NCBI RefSeq assembly: GCF_016654115.1
Contig: NZ_JAEQAZ010000017.1
Span: forward strand, 17,323-81,322
Direction of reading: 5' to 3'
DNA from: Streptomyces sp. MBT53
GTDB taxonomy: Bacteria > Actinomycetota > Actinomycetes > Streptomycetales > Streptomycetaceae
DNA length: 64,000 nucleotides
Positions 51,216 to 60,936 of this stretch are shown in pieces (the stretch's first letter is position 1; every line of letters begins with the position of its first letter). A model generated the notes under the pieces. It saw only the letters and a program-made list of their open reading frames with translations. It was not told the DNA's origin and made no database searches. The position numbers were made by a program, and so were the translations under genes.

Positions 51216-53606
51216 GTGGGCGGGACGACTCTGGTGCAGGACGAACGGCCCTCGACGCCCCCGGAGACCCCGGTCCCCGCACCCGTCGAGAAGGCCGAAC
51301 TCAGCCCGCGCCGCGTGCGGTTGGTCTTCCTTGGCCTGATGCTCGCGCTGCTCCTCGCCGCCCTCGACCAGATGATCGTCGCCACCGCGCTCCCGAAGAT
51401 CGTCGGCGAACTGCACGGCCTGGAGAAGATGTCCTGGGCGATCACCGCCTACCTCCTCACCTCCACGGTCGGCCTGCCGGTCTACGGCAAACTCGGCGAC
51501 CTCCTCGGCCGCAAGAGCGTGTTCCAGTTCGCGATCGCGGTCTTCGTGATCGGCTCCGCACTGGCCGGCCGCGCCCAGTCCATGGACCAACTCATCGCGT
51601 TCCGCGCGGTGCAGGGCATCGGCGCCGGCGGACTCATGATCGGCGTGCAGGCGATCATCGCGGACATCGTGCCGCCCCGGCAGCGCGGCCGTTTCATGGG
51701 CCTGATCGGCGCCACCTTCGGACTCGCCTCCGTGGCGGGCCCGTTGCTCGGCGGCTACTTCACGGACCACCTCTCCTGGAGGTGGTGCTTCTACATCAAC
51801 GTGCCTTTCGGCGTGGTGACGTTCGCCGTCGTGACCGTCGTACTGAGACTGCCGAAGCCGACCGCGAAGGCGCGTCTCGACATCCTCGGGGCGCTGCTGC
51901 TGGCCGCCGCGTCAACGTGTCTTGTCCTGCTGACCAGTTGGGGCGGGACCGAGTACGCCTGGGGATCGCGCGTCATCCTCGGGCTCGGCGCGGGAGCCGT
52001 GGCCGCCGCCGTCCTCTTCGTCGTCGCCGAGCGGTTCGCGCCCGAACCCCTCATCCCGCTACGGCTGTTCAGGGACGCCGTCTTCAACGTCACCGCTCTG
52101 GTGGGCCTGGTGATCGGGGTCGCGCTGTTCGGGGCCGCCAGCTATCTGCCGACCTTCCTGCAGATGGTCGACGGGGCGAGCGCCACCGAGTCCGGACTGC
52201 TGATGCTGCCCATGATGGGCGGCATCGTCGGCGCGTCCATCGTCTCCGGCCAACTCATCAGCCACACCGGCCGGTACAAGATCTACCCGATCCTCGGCAG
52301 CGCGCTCTCCGTCCTCGGCATGTGGCTGCTGTCCCGGCTCGAAGTCGACACGTCCCGGCTGCAGTACAGCGTCTGGATGGCCGTCCTCGGCGCCGGCATC
52401 GGCCTGGTGATGCCCGTTCTCGTCCTCGCCGTGCAGAACTCCGTACGACCCGCCGACCTCGGCACCGCCACCAGCGCCAACAACTACTTCCGGCAGATCG
52501 GCGGCAGCGTCGGCGCCGCAGTCTTCGGCACCCTCTTCGCCGACCGGCTCACCGACGCCCTGCGCGACCGCCTCCCCACGCGCGCGGGGGCGGGCCTCCC
52601 CGACCCCGAGTCCATCACCCCACAGCTCGTCCACGCGCTGCCCCCGGCGCTGCGCGACAGCTACATCCGGGCCTACGCCGACGCGATGCCCCGGATCTTC
52701 CTCTACCTGGTGCCGGTGCTCGCCCTCGGCCTGCTCATCGCCTTCTTCCTCAAGGAGAAACCGCTGGTGTCCCACAACGCCCCCGCCGAGACGGCGGAGA
52801 CCGCGCCCTTCAACTCCCCGATCCCGCAGGCCCGTTCGGCGTACACCCCCGGAATTCCCGTCTGCGGCACGGTGCAGCACCCCGACGGGACCGTCGTGCC
52901 CCGGGCCGCGCTCACCCTCATCGACGTCGCCGGGCAGCAGATCGGGCGCGGCGCCAGCGGAGCGGACGGGCGGTACGCGCTGTCGACGCCCGGCTCCGGG
53001 TCGTACGTCCTGATCGCGGCGGCCGGCGGGCACCAGCCGCAGGCGGTGTCGGTGACCGTGGGGGAGCGGCCCGTCGAACTCGATGTCGTCCTCGGCGGCG
53101 CCGGACGCCTCGCCGGGAGTGTGCTGACCGCGGACGGCACCCCGGTGCGGGAGGCCGCCGTGACGCTCACCAATGTGCACGGCGAGGTGGTGGCCAGTAC
53201 CCGCAGCGGGCGCGAAGGCACCTATGTGATCAGCGAGTTGGTGGCCGGCGAGTACACCCTCGCGGCCAGCGCCCCCGCGTTCCGCCCGGCCGCGCTCCCC
53301 GTCAGCGTGCAGGCGTCCCGCGAGACCCGCCAGGACGTCGAACTCGCCGGCGGCGCCGTGCTGCGCGGCACCGTCAGGGCGAGCGGCGGGCGGCCCGTCG
53401 AGGACGCGCGCGTGACGCTCCTCGACGCGGCGGGCAACGTCGTCGACACCCTCACCACCGGACCCGACGGCACCTTCCGGTTCGTCGACCTGTCCTCCGG
53501 CGAGTACACGGTGATCGCCGCCGGGTATCCGCCCGTGGCCACCGTGCTCCAGGTGGCGGGCGGGGGACGCACCGAGCGCGATCTGCAACTCGGCCACGAG
53601 GACTGA
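51216..53606 (+). CDS. DHA2-type MFS efflux transporter fused to three carboxypeptidase-regulatory-like repeats
   Basis: This is a 796-residue protein. Residues about 35-535 are a 14-helix drug/proton antiporter of the EmrB/QacA type: [17 protein letters not shown] is motif D1, [13 protein letters not shown] is motif A, and [21 protein letters not shown] is in the second half. After the last helix ([18 protein letters not shown]) comes a linker and three beta-sandwich repeats of about 80-90 residues, each with G-x-V, YxLS or YVIS, and GEYT or GSYV: from [24 protein letters not shown] and [12 protein letters not shown]. These fit CarboxypepD_reg/Cna-B-like domains, which are normally outside the cell, while 14 helices place the tail inside. 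Start is GTG with GAGGGGAG ahead. Confidence 0.9.
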   Translation: MGGTTLVQDERPSTPPETPVPAPVEKAELSPRRVRLVFLGLMLALLLAALDQMIVATALPKIVGELHGLEKMSWAITAYLLTSTVGLPVYGKLGDLLGRKSVFQFAIAVFVIGSALAGRAQSMDQLIAFRAVQGIGAGGLMIGVQAIIADIVPPRQRGRFMGLIGATFGLASVAGPLLGGYFTDHLSWRWCFYINVPFGVVTFAVVTVVLRLPKPTAKARLDILGALLLAAASTCLVLLTSWGGTEYAWGSRVILGLGAGAVAAAVLFVVAERFAPEPLIPLRLFRDAVFNVTALVGLVIGVALFGAASYLPTFLQMVDGASATESGLLMLPMMGGIVGASIVSGQLISHTGRYKIYPILGSALSVLGMWLLSRLEVDTSRLQYSVWMAVLGAGIGLVMPVLVLAVQNSVRPADLGTATSANNYFRQIGGSVGAAVFGTLFADRLTDALRDRLPTRAGAGLPDPESITPQLVHALPPALRDSYIRAYADAMPRIFLYLVPVLALGLLIAFFLKEKPLVSHNAPAETAETAPFNSPIPQARSAYTPGIPVCGTVQHPDGTVVPRAALTLIDVAGQQIGRGASGADGRYALSTPGSGSYVLIAAAGGHQPQAVSVTVGERPVELDVVLGGAGRLAGSVLTADGTPVREAAVTLTNVHGEVVASTRSGREGTYVISELVAGEYTLAASAPAFRPAALPVSVQASRETRQDVELAGGAVLRGTVRASGGRPVEDARVTLLDAAGNVVDTLTTGPDGTFRFVDLSSGEYTVIAAGYPPVATVLQVAGGGRTERDLQLGHED

Positions 53607-53756
53607 TCAGCCGCCCCACGGGGCGCGCAGGCGCACGCCGGTGCGGATTGGATGGAACCAATTCCAGGAATGCCGCACATCGCCACCGGCCGCCCCCGTA
53701 GCGTGGTGGGTGGCGGCACAGATCTTGCGGAGCCGTGGGGAGAGAGGGCCTGGGCC

Positions 53757-56258
53757 ATGGACCGTGGCACCGAGCGGGAGGCGCCTCCCGGCCGCGGAGC
53801 CGGGGACGACGTGGTGAGCGAGCACACCGCGGCGGGCCGTATCCCGCTGGCTGTGATCCTGATCGACCGCGACGGACTCGTCTCGCACTGGAGCCGAGGC
53901 GCCCGACGGCTGTTCGGCACCACCAAGGAAGAGGCGATCGGCCAGACGGCCGTCGACCTGCTCCCCGTCTCCGGCGCCCTGCCCGACGAGGAGGAGACCA
54001 GCCCCTACGGCGCGTTCGCGTCCTACGACGGACTCGGCCCCGACCTGGAGTCCTCCCTCGACGGCCAGCTGTCCTACCCGGCCGCCGGACGCGCCCGCCT
54101 CACCGTGCCCGAGCGAAGCGAGATGGGGGTCACCCCGGCCGAAGGCTGGGGGAGGGACCGGGTGGACGTCCTGTGGTGGGCGTACCCGCTGGTCGGCCCC
54201 GGTCAGGAGCGGCTGCTCGTACTCGCCGCCGACGCGGACGGACTGCGCCAGGACCTCCCCGAGGCGGACGGCGCCTTCGAGCGCATAGCACCCGCCTTCG
54301 CCCACCACACCGACTTCTCCGGCGCCGACGAACTCGCCCGCAGGCTCCCCGAGATCCTGCCCAGCATGAGCGTCGACGAGAGCGCCCGCATCGTCGCCCA
54401 GGTACTCGAACTGGGCTACCCCGTCCTGGAGTTCAGCCAGAACGAGCGGGTGCCCGTGACCCCGGACTGGGGCGTCGCCCGCCGCGCCGAGCGCAAGGCG
54501 CGCCGCGAGCGGGCAGCGGCGGCGGTCGCCGAGGGCCTGCCGGTGCCCGAGGAGGTCGTGGACGAGCGCGAGGACCTCGAATACGTCGCCGTACGCGAGC
54601 GGTTGGAGTTCCTCAACGAGGTCAGCGGATGCATCGGCACCTCGCTCGACCTCGCCACCACCATCGTCGAAGTCAGCCGGGCCGTCGTACCCCGCTTCAC
54701 CGATGTCGCCGGCACCTATCTGCGCGAACAGGTCGTCGCCGGCGAGGGGTTCCCGGACGGTGTGCCGGACACCACCACCATGTGGCACCGGGTCGCGCTG
54801 GAGCACACCGACGAACCCGGCCGCTGGGACGACGTCGTACCGGTCGGCGAGGCCATGCCGTTCCCCGCGCACACCCCGTTCTTCCAGTGCATGACCAGCG
54901 GCGAACCCGTCCTCGTGCCGCGCATCAGCGAGCAGATGGGGCACATGATCGCCTCGCAGTTCGAGAAGCGCGACATCCGGCCGCTGATCACCGGACGCTC
55001 CATGCTGGTCGTCCCGCTCAAGGCGCGCAATGTCGTCCTCGGCTTCATGATCCTGCTGCGCCACCCGGAGCGCGTCGAGTTCAACGACATGGACCGCGTC
55101 ACCGGCGCCGAACTCGCCGCCCGCGCGGGCCTCGTGCTCGACAACGCCCGCATGTACACCTACCAGGAGAGTGTCGCCGAGACCCTCCAGGACAGCATGC
55201 TGCCGCACATCCCGGCACGCATGGCGGGCTGCGACATCGCCACCCGCTATCTGCCCGGCACGCTCCTCGGACGCGTCGGCGGCGACTGGTTCGACTCGGT
55301 GAAACTGCCCGGCGCCCGCACCGCCCTCGTCGTCGGCGACGTCATGGGCCACGGCCTCAACTCGGCAGCGATGATGGGCCAGTTGCGCACCGCCGTGCAG
55401 ACCATGGCCGCCATGGACCTCCCGCCCGCCCAACTCCTGCGCAACCTCGACGACTTGGCCCAGCGCCTCGGCGACACCTATCTCGCGACCTGCCTGTACG
55501 TCGTCTACGACCCGATCGCGGGCGAACTCCACATCGGCAACGCGGGCCACATCCCGCCGGTGATCGTGCGGGCCCGGGACGGCCGCAGCGAGCTGCTCGA
55601 CCTGCCCACGGGCGCGCCCATCGGCGTCGGCGGGGTGCCCTTCGAGGCGGTCCGCGTACGCGTGGAGCCCGGCGACCGGCTGGTGATGTGCACGGACGGT
55701 CTGGTCGAGGTGCGCGGCGAGGACATCGGCGTAGGACTCGCGACGCTGAGCGAGTCGGCCGCGCATCCGGCCGCGTCCATGGACGACGCCTGCGACACGA
55801 TCATCCGCTCCCTCAACACCCGCGGTGGCCGCAAGGACGACGTCGCCCTCCTGATGGCCCGTCTGAACGGCATCGAGCCGGACGACGTCGCCGAGTGGCG
55901 GCTCGCCCTCGACCCGGCCGAGGTCGGCCGGGCCCGCGCGGTGGTCCGCGAACAGCTCCACGAGTGGGGCCTCGCCAAACTCGCCGACACCGCCGCCCTG
56001 TTGGCCGACGAACTGGTCACCAACGCCGTACGCCACTCTCACGGCCGCCGGATCGAACTGCGCCTGGTGCGCGGCGACACCCTGCTGTGCGAGGTGGACG
56101 ACGACGATCCCACCCTGCCGACCCTGCTCAGCGCGGGTCCCGACGACGAGTTCGGGCGCGGACTGCACGTGCTCGGCACGCTCGCCCGTGAGTGGGGCGC
56201 CAGCCGTACCACCGCGGGCAAGACCGTCTGGTTCGAACTCACGCTGCCCCGCCGCTGA
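53757..56258 (+). CDS. PAS-GAF-SpoIIE phosphatase with C-terminal HATPase domain
   Basis: This is an 833-residue signalling protein. A PAS-like segment is at residues 25-75 (VILIDRDGLVSHWSRGARRLFG). A GAF domain covers about 280-450. The PP2C/SpoIIE phosphatase follows (about 475-690), with RYLPGTLLGRVGGDWFD, VVGDVMGHGL, GNAGHIPPVIV and CTDGLVEVRG giving metal aspartates. An anti-sigma-type HATPase is at the end (about 725-833): LLADELVTNAVRHSHGR and DDEFGRGLHVLGTL. Such proteins dephosphorylate anti-anti-sigma factors and may also phosphorylate or bind sigma factors. A short hairpin repeat sits in frame at residues 118-133. ATG 53757 follows GAGAGAGGG; earlier in-frame ATGs at 53652 and 53670 are possible. 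Confidence 0.92.
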   Translation: MDRGTEREAPPGRGAGDDVVSEHTAAGRIPLAVILIDRDGLVSHWSRGARRLFGTTKEEAIGQTAVDLLPVSGALPDEEETSPYGAFASYDGLGPDLESSLDGQLSYPAAGRARLTVPERSEMGVTPAEGWGRDRVDVLWWAYPLVGPGQERLLVLAADADGLRQDLPEADGAFERIAPAFAHHTDFSGADELARRLPEILPSMSVDESARIVAQVLELGYPVLEFSQNERVPVTPDWGVARRAERKARRERAAAAVAEGLPVPEEVVDEREDLEYVAVRERLEFLNEVSGCIGTSLDLATTIVEVSRAVVPRFTDVAGTYLREQVVAGEGFPDGVPDTTTMWHRVALEHTDEPGRWDDVVPVGEAMPFPAHTPFFQCMTSGEPVLVPRISEQMGHMIASQFEKRDIRPLITGRSMLVVPLKARNVVLGFMILLRHPERVEFNDMDRVTGAELAARAGLVLDNARMYTYQESVAETLQDSMLPHIPARMAGCDIATRYLPGTLLGRVGGDWFDSVKLPGARTALVVGDVMGHGLNSAAMMGQLRTAVQTMAAMDLPPAQLLRNLDDLAQRLGDTYLATCLYVVYDPIAGELHIGNAGHIPPVIVRARDGRSELLDLPTGAPIGVGGVPFEAVRVRVEPGDRLVMCTDGLVEVRGEDIGVGLATLSESAAHPAASMDDACDTIIRSLNTRGGRKDDVALLMARLNGIEPDDVAEWRLALDPAEVGRARAVVREQLHEWGLAKLADTAALLADELVTNAVRHSHGRRIELRLVRGDTLLCEVDDDDPTLPTLLSAGPDDEFGRGLHVLGTLAREWGASRTTAGKTVWFELTLPRR
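54108..54160 (+). repeat. Short hairpin-bearing repeat inserted in frame in the SpoIIE gene
   Basis: This stretch begins CCCGAGCGAAGCGAG and contains ACCCCGGCC, GAA and GGCTGGGG. CCCCGGCC (54133-54140, allowing one G-T) and GGCTGGGG (54144-54151) form a hairpin. It encodes PERSEMGVTPAEGWGR at residues 118-133 of the phosphatase. The motif resembles a short sequence I recall as scattered through Streptomyces genomes, often between genes; the copy number cannot be checked here. Confidence 0.6.
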
Positions 56259-56439
56259 AGCCCTGCCTCGCCGCTGAAGCGCAGGTGACCGAGGGGGCGC
56301 GCGAGGCGCACATCGGCGTACACGTGTCGAATGAGCGGTGAAGGAATGCGCCGTGTGCTTGTGAGCGGGACCCGGGCGCGATAAACCGTACTGGCCCGTC
56401 ACTTACGGCGGAACGGCCTTGCATCCTGGGGAGTTGGGC

Positions 56440-57168
56440 ATGAGCGTGACCAGTCGGTACCGGGACGCCTGGGAAGGTTTCTGGCGCGAGGCGCCCGAGG
56501 AACAGGGGGCCGTCTTCTGGGACGCGTCACCGACACAGACGGTGGGACTCCATCTCGCCCTGTTCGAACCGAAGTTGCGCGACCCCGGCCTCCAGATGAT
56601 CGACCTCGGCTGCGGCAACGGCACGCAGACCCGGTTCCTCGCCGACCGCTTCAACCATGTCATCGGCGTCGACCTGTCCGCCGCGGCCATCGACCACGCC
56701 CGGCACGCGGACCCTGCCGGGCAGGCGACCTACCGGCTGCTGGACGCCACCGACAAGACCGAGGTCGAGACGCTGCACGCCGAACTCGGCGACGCCAACG
56801 TCTACATGCGGGGCGTGCTGCACCAGGTCGACCCCGACGACCGGCAGCCGCTGGTGGACGGGATCGCCACGCTCGTCGGGGAGCGCGGCCATGTCTTCCT
56901 CGTCGAACTCGCCGAGGCCGCCCGCCCGATCATCGGAGGCCTGGCCCAGGATCCGGAGGGGCCGCCCGCGAAGCTCGCCCCGATCCTCCGCCACGGCATC
57001 GCCCCCGGAGAGGTGGCCGACGACGAGGTGCCCGAACTCCTCCGCGCGGCCGGCCTCACCATCCTCGCCAGCGGTGAACTCCCTCTGATCACCACCGAGT
57101 TCAGGCCCGACGGCGCGCGCATCGAGCTGCCGTCGAAGTGGCACATCGCGGGCCGCGCGACCAGCTGA
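56440..57168 (+). CDS. Class I SAM-dependent methyltransferase
   Basis: This is a 242-residue methyltransferase. SAM motif I is MIDLGCGNGTQTRFLADRF, motif II is VIGVDLSAAAIDHA, and DANVYMRGVLHQVDP fits post-I. No substrate-specific features are seen. The N-terminus (SRYRDAWEGFWREAPEEQGAVFWDA) has a short helical cap. I take ATG 56440, with GGGGAG eight bases ahead; a TTG 21 bases upstream is possible. It follows the SpoIIE gene by 181 bases and precedes a terminator. Confidence 0.88.
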   Translation: MSVTSRYRDAWEGFWREAPEEQGAVFWDASPTQTVGLHLALFEPKLRDPGLQMIDLGCGNGTQTRFLADRFNHVIGVDLSAAAIDHARHADPAGQATYRLLDATDKTEVETLHAELGDANVYMRGVLHQVDPDDRQPLVDGIATLVGERGHVFLVELAEAARPIIGGLAQDPEGPPAKLAPILRHGIAPGEVADDEVPELLRAAGLTILASGELPLITTEFRPDGARIELPSKWHIAGRATS

Positions 57169-57173
57169 GGCGA

Positions 57174-57210
57174 CAGGGGGGAGGCGGGGCGGCTCACCGC
57201 CTCCCCCCTG
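57174..57210. terminator. Bidirectional terminator between methyltransferase and SDR genes
   Basis: CAGGGGGGAGGCGG (57174-57187) pairs perfectly over 14 bases with CCGCCTCCCCCCTG (57197-57210), with a nine-base loop. It lies between the methyltransferase stop (57168) and the convergent SDR stop (57217). Confidence 0.85.
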
Positions 57211-57216
57211 CCCGTC

Positions 57217-58134
57217 CTATCCGAACTGGTGCTTGAGGAACGACCCGGACCACGCCATCAGGTCCGCGGGCACGTAGTACCCCTTCTCGTCGTTGATCGC
57301 GTCCCAGTTCTTCGCGACGTCCTCGACGGAGGCATCGCCCCGCTCGTGCGCGTACCCCTCCGTCGAGGCCAGGAAGACCCGCGCGAAGCGGCCCGCGCCG
57401 GCCGTGTAGATCTCGCCGCTCACCGGGACGCTCTCGTGCGCGAGGTAGGCCACCATCGGCGCCACCGCCGACGACGGCATGTACGGCATACCCGCCGCGG
57501 TCGCGGCGGGCTCCTCGTCGGGGCCGCCGCCCATCCGGGTCATCGCGGCCGGCGCGATCAGGTTGACCTTGATGTTGTGCGGCTCGCCCGCCAGCTTCGC
57601 GCTGCGTGCCATGCCGACCGTGCCCGCCTTCGCGGCGGCGTAGGACAGGTTGTTGTCCATGCCGAACATGCCGCTGGAGGTGGTGAGCACGACCCGGCCG
57701 TAGCCCTGCTCGACGAAGTGCGGCCAGGCGGCCCGCATCGTGTTGAAGGAACCGAGGAGGTGGACGGCCAAGTGCCGTTCCAGGTTGTCGAGTTCGATCT
57801 CCGGCAGGCCCGCGTAGCGGATGATCCCGGCGTTGTTGACGAGGACGTCGATCCGGCCGAAGTTCTCGATCGCGGTGTCGATGATGGCCTCGCCGCCCGC
57901 GGTCGTGGACACGTCGTGGGTGTCGGCGACGGCCTCACCGCCCGCGGAGACGATCCCGTCGACGACCTTCTGCGCGGGTCCGGCGTCCGAGCCCTCGCCC
58001 TCCATCGACCCGCCCAGGTCGTTGACGACGACCTTCGCCCCGCGCTCCGCCAGCAGACGGGCGTAGGCGCGGCCGAGGCCACGGCCCGCGCCGGTGACGA
58101 CGGCGACGCGTCCTTCGAAGCCGAACTCGCTCAT
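57217..58134 (-). CDS. SDR family oxidoreductase, HSD17B4-like
   Basis: This is a 305-residue short-chain dehydrogenase. VTGAGRGLGRAYARLLAERGAKVVVNDLGG, NNAG and SYAAAKAG (active Tyr and Lys) are complete. The pattern VVNDLGGSMEGEGSD and the long C-terminal tail (about residues 240-305) resemble the dehydrogenase part of peroxisomal multifunctional enzymes, which oxidise 3-hydroxyacyl-CoA or a secondary alcohol. It ends the leftward P450 operon and lies 36 bases after the P450 gene. A role in a later oxidation step of the catabolic pathway is inferred. Confidence 0.92.
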   Translation of the reverse strand: MSEFGFEGRVAVVTGAGRGLGRAYARLLAERGAKVVVNDLGGSMEGEGSDAGPAQKVVDGIVSAGGEAVADTHDVSTTAGGEAIIDTAIENFGRIDVLVNNAGIIRYAGLPEIELDNLERHLAVHLLGSFNTMRAAWPHFVEQGYGRVVLTTSSGMFGMDNNLSYAAAKAGTVGMARSAKLAGEPHNIKVNLIAPAAMTRMGGGPDEEPAATAAGMPYMPSSAVAPMVAYLAHESVPVSGEIYTAGAGRFARVFLASTEGYAHERGDASVEDVAKNWDAINDEKGYYVPADLMAWSGSFLKHQFG

Positions 58135-58170
58135 GGGTGACTCCAGTTGTGTGCGGGAAAGCGTGGGTCG

Positions 58171-59412
58171 CTACCAGGTGACCGGCAGCTCGTGAATGCC
58201 GTAGGCGAGCGCGTCGTCCCGGCGGAACCTCAGCTCGTCGAAGCCGACGGCGAGGCGCAGGGTCGGGACGCGGCGGTACAACGTGCCGTAGACGACCTGC
58301 AGTTCGATGCGGGCGAGCTGCTGGCCGAGGCACTGGTGGATGCCCCAGGCGAAGGCGTGGTGGTGCCGGGCCTCGCGGGTGATGTCGAACTTCTCCGGCT
58401 CGGGGAAGGCCGCCGGGTCCCAGTTGCCGGCCGGCAGCGCGGCGATGATGCCCTCGCCGGCCTTGATGGTGACGCCCTCGATCTCGATGTCCTCGGCGGC
58501 GATCCGCCGCTGCCCGAGGGCCGGGATCGTCAGATAGCGCAGGATCTCCTCGACCGCGTTCGCGACGACCTTGGGGTCGTCCGTCTCGCGCAGCAGGGCG
58601 AGTTGTTCGGGGTTCTGCAGGAGCAGGGCGGTGCCCAGGGTGATCATGCTGGCGCTGGTCTCGTGACCGGCGATCAGCAGGATCATGCACAGCATGACGG
58701 CCTCGGGCAGCGTGACCTCGCCCGCCTTGATCCGCCCGGCGAAGTCCGAGATGACGTCGTCGCTCGGCTCCTCGATCCGCTTCTGGAGCAGCCCGGCCAG
58801 ATAGCCGCCGAGCGCCTCCATGGCCGCTCGGTCCTGCTCGGCGGTCTTGTCGCTGCGGGTCGCCAGCGAGGCGTGCTCCTGGAAGAACGCGTGGTCCTCG
58901 TACGGCACTCCGAGCAGCGCGCAGATCATCAGCGAGGGCAGCGGCAGCGCGAGCGCCTCCACCAGGTCGACCGGTTTCGGGCCCGCGAGCATGGTGTCGA
59001 TCAGCTCGTCGGTGAACCGCTGGATCTCCGGCCGCAGCTTCTCCATCCGGTTGCGCGTGAACGGAGCCGTCATCATGCGGCGGATCCGCGTGTGGTCGGC
59101 GCCGTCGGCGTTGAAGATGGTCAGCGGGTGGTGGGGGGAGTTCTCCGCCATGGCCTGGTTCGGGTGCGGGAACCCGGCCTGCTTGTCGTTCGAGCTCACG
59201 CGCGGGTCGGACAGGATCACGCGCTGCGCGGCGTGCCCGGTCACCAGCCACGGGGTGCTGCCGTCCCAGAGCCGGCCCCGGGACACGGGCGCCGTCTCGT
59301 TCAGGGCGCGCAGCCCGGCGGGCGGGGCGAAGGGGCAGCCGCGGTCCCGCGCGCCGGGGTAGTCGAAGAGCTCCGCGTCAGGGGCGGCGAGTTCCGTCTC
59401 GGCCTCGGACAT
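58171..59412 (-). CDS. Cytochrome P450
   Basis: This is a 413-residue soluble bacterial P450. The oxygen-activating helix I motif is AGHETSAS; the ExxR motif is EEILRYL; the heme-binding segment FAWGIHQCLGQQ carries Cys361. No membrane anchor. Its redox partners are encoded just upstream: ferredoxin gene 49 bases away and ferredoxin reductase before that, so it is a self-contained class I system. It probably hydroxylates the hydrophobic substrate of this cluster. The ATG at 59412 has GGAGG ahead. Subfamily cannot be given from motif reading. Confidence 0.95.
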   Translation of the reverse strand: MSEAETELAAPDAELFDYPGARDRGCPFAPPAGLRALNETAPVSRGRLWDGSTPWLVTGHAAQRVILSDPRVSSNDKQAGFPHPNQAMAENSPHHPLTIFNADGADHTRIRRMMTAPFTRNRMEKLRPEIQRFTDELIDTMLAGPKPVDLVEALALPLPSLMICALLGVPYEDHAFFQEHASLATRSDKTAEQDRAAMEALGGYLAGLLQKRIEEPSDDVISDFAGRIKAGEVTLPEAVMLCMILLIAGHETSASMITLGTALLLQNPEQLALLRETDDPKVVANAVEEILRYLTIPALGQRRIAAEDIEIEGVTIKAGEGIIAALPAGNWDPAAFPEPEKFDITREARHHHAFAWGIHQCLGQQLARIELQVVYGTLYRRVPTLRLAVGFDELRFRRDDALAYGIHELPVTW

Positions 59413-59461
59413 GGTGGTTCCTCCAGATGAGGGTGGGGTGGGGGGAAGACAGCGGCTGGGG

Positions 59462-59656
59462 TCATTCCTCGATACGGATCGCGAGCGCCGGGCACACGGC
59501 CGCCGCGTTCCGTACGTCGTCGGCCAACTCGGCCGGCGGGTTCTCGTCCAGCAGGACGACGATGCCGTCCTCGTCCCGCTGGTCGAACACGTCCATCGCG
59601 GCGGCGACGCACTGCCCGGCGGCGACGCATTTGTCCTCGTCGACGACAACCTTCAT
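59462..59656 (-). CDS. [3Fe-4S] ferredoxin
   Basis: This is a 64-residue ferredoxin of the P450-partner type. Cysteines are Cys10, Cys16 and Cys55; the CVAAGQC plus VCP arrangement has three of the four ligands, consistent with a [3Fe-4S] cluster. It carries electrons from the reductase encoded upstream to the P450 encoded 49 bases downstream. It lies 18 bases after the reductase gene. Confidence 0.95.
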   Translation of the reverse strand: MKVVVDEDKCVAAGQCVAAAMDVFDQRDEDGIVVLLDENPPAELADDVRNAAAVCPALAIRIEE

Positions 59657-59674
59657 GACAACTCTCCTGATCGT

Positions 59675-60892
59675 TCAGTGGGCCGGGGAGGAGACGGGGG
59701 CGGGGGAGGAGACCGAGTCGACGATCTCCTGACGGCGCTGCCTGGCCTGCTTGGGCATGTTCCAGCCGAGGATCCCGGTCACCCGGCCCCCGCTGCGGTA
59801 CCGCGTGACGAACCGACGGGTCGTCAAGTCGCCGTCCACGACGTCGACTTCGGCGTCGGCCGGCAGGAAGCCGTGCACCTGGAGCTTGGCGTCGAACTGG
59901 TCGGTCCAGAAGTACGGCACCGGCTCGTACGGTCGGTCCTCACCGAGGATCGCGCCGGCCACCGCCATGGCCTGCTCGGTGGCGTTCGTCCGGTTCTCCA
60001 GCCGGATCAGCCGGCCGAGCTGCTCGTGGTGCCAGCGGGCCACGTCACCGACGGCGTAGATCCCGGGCGCGGCCTGGCAACGCGAGTCGCACACCACGCC
60101 GTTGTCGAGTTCCAGCCCGCTGTCGGCCAGCCACTCCGTCGCCGGACTCGCCCCGATCGCGACGACCACCACATCGGCGGGCAGTACCTCGCCGGTGCTC
60201 AACTCGACGCCGGAGACGCGCCCTTGGGCGCTGGTGAACCCCGAGACGCCGTTCCCGAGCCGGAGCCGGACGCCCCGCTCGGTGTGCAGCTCCGCCAGCA
60301 GCCCCGACACCAGCGGGCCCACCTGAAGGGCCAGCGGTCCGGTGAGAGGCCCGGCGAGAGTGACGTCCAGGCCCAACGTCCGTGCCGTGGCGGCGATTTC
60401 GGAGCCGAGGACGCCCTCACCGACGACCACCAGACGTGACCCGGCGAGCAGATCCGTGCGCAGGGCGAGCGCGTCGTCGAGGGTGCGCAGCACATGCACA
60501 CCGGTCAACTCGCCCTGCCCGGGCAGCACTCGGGGCCGTACACCGGTGGCGATCACGATCGCGTCCGCGCTCAGCTCGCGTCCGGACTCGGTGCGCACGG
60601 TCCGGGTCGCCGTGTCGAGACCGACCGCCGGATCGCCGTACACGAACTCGGCGTCCAGGCCGGTCAGCATGTCCTCGGTGCGCAGCGCGGCCCGGTCGGG
60701 CTCCCAGGCGCCGGAGAGGATCTGCTTGGACAGCGGCGGCCGGTCGTACGGGGCGTGCGGCTCGGCGCCGAGCACCGTGATCCGGCCGGTGTACCCCTTG
60801 CGGCGGAGGGCCTCCACCGTGGTCAGCCCGGACGCGGAGGCGCCCACCACCAGCACGTGGGCCACGGCCCCGGTGTCGTCCTCGATGCTCAT
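59675..60892 (-). CDS. FAD-dependent ferredoxin reductase
   Basis: This is a 405-residue NAD(P)H-dependent reductase of the putidaredoxin-reductase type. The FAD fold is VLVVGASASGLTTVEALRRKG near residue 13; the NAD fold is VVVGEGVLGSEIAATARTLG near 150; and GIYAVGDVARWH binds FAD. The C-terminal domain carries the long VPYFWTDQFDAKLQVHG strand of this group. It passes electrons to the ferredoxin encoded 18 bases away and on to P450. ATG 60892 has GGAG ahead; in-frame GTG starts exist upstream but overlap the SDR gap. Confidence 0.95.
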   Translation of the reverse strand: MSIEDDTGAVAHVLVVGASASGLTTVEALRRKGYTGRITVLGAEPHAPYDRPPLSKQILSGAWEPDRAALRTEDMLTGLDAEFVYGDPAVGLDTATRTVRTESGRELSADAIVIATGVRPRVLPGQGELTGVHVLRTLDDALALRTDLLAGSRLVVVGEGVLGSEIAATARTLGLDVTLAGPLTGPLALQVGPLVSGLLAELHTERGVRLRLGNGVSGFTSAQGRVSGVELSTGEVLPADVVVVAIGASPATEWLADSGLELDNGVVCDSRCQAAPGIYAVGDVARWHHEQLGRLIRLENRTNATEQAMAVAGAILGEDRPYEPVPYFWTDQFDAKLQVHGFLPADAEVDVVDGDLTTRRFVTRYRSGGRVTGILGWNMPKQARQRRQEIVDSVSSPAPVSSPAH

Positions 60893-60936
60893 GTGCGGCT
60901 CCGTTGCAGCGTCGTTGCGATGTACTTTGCGGGTGC

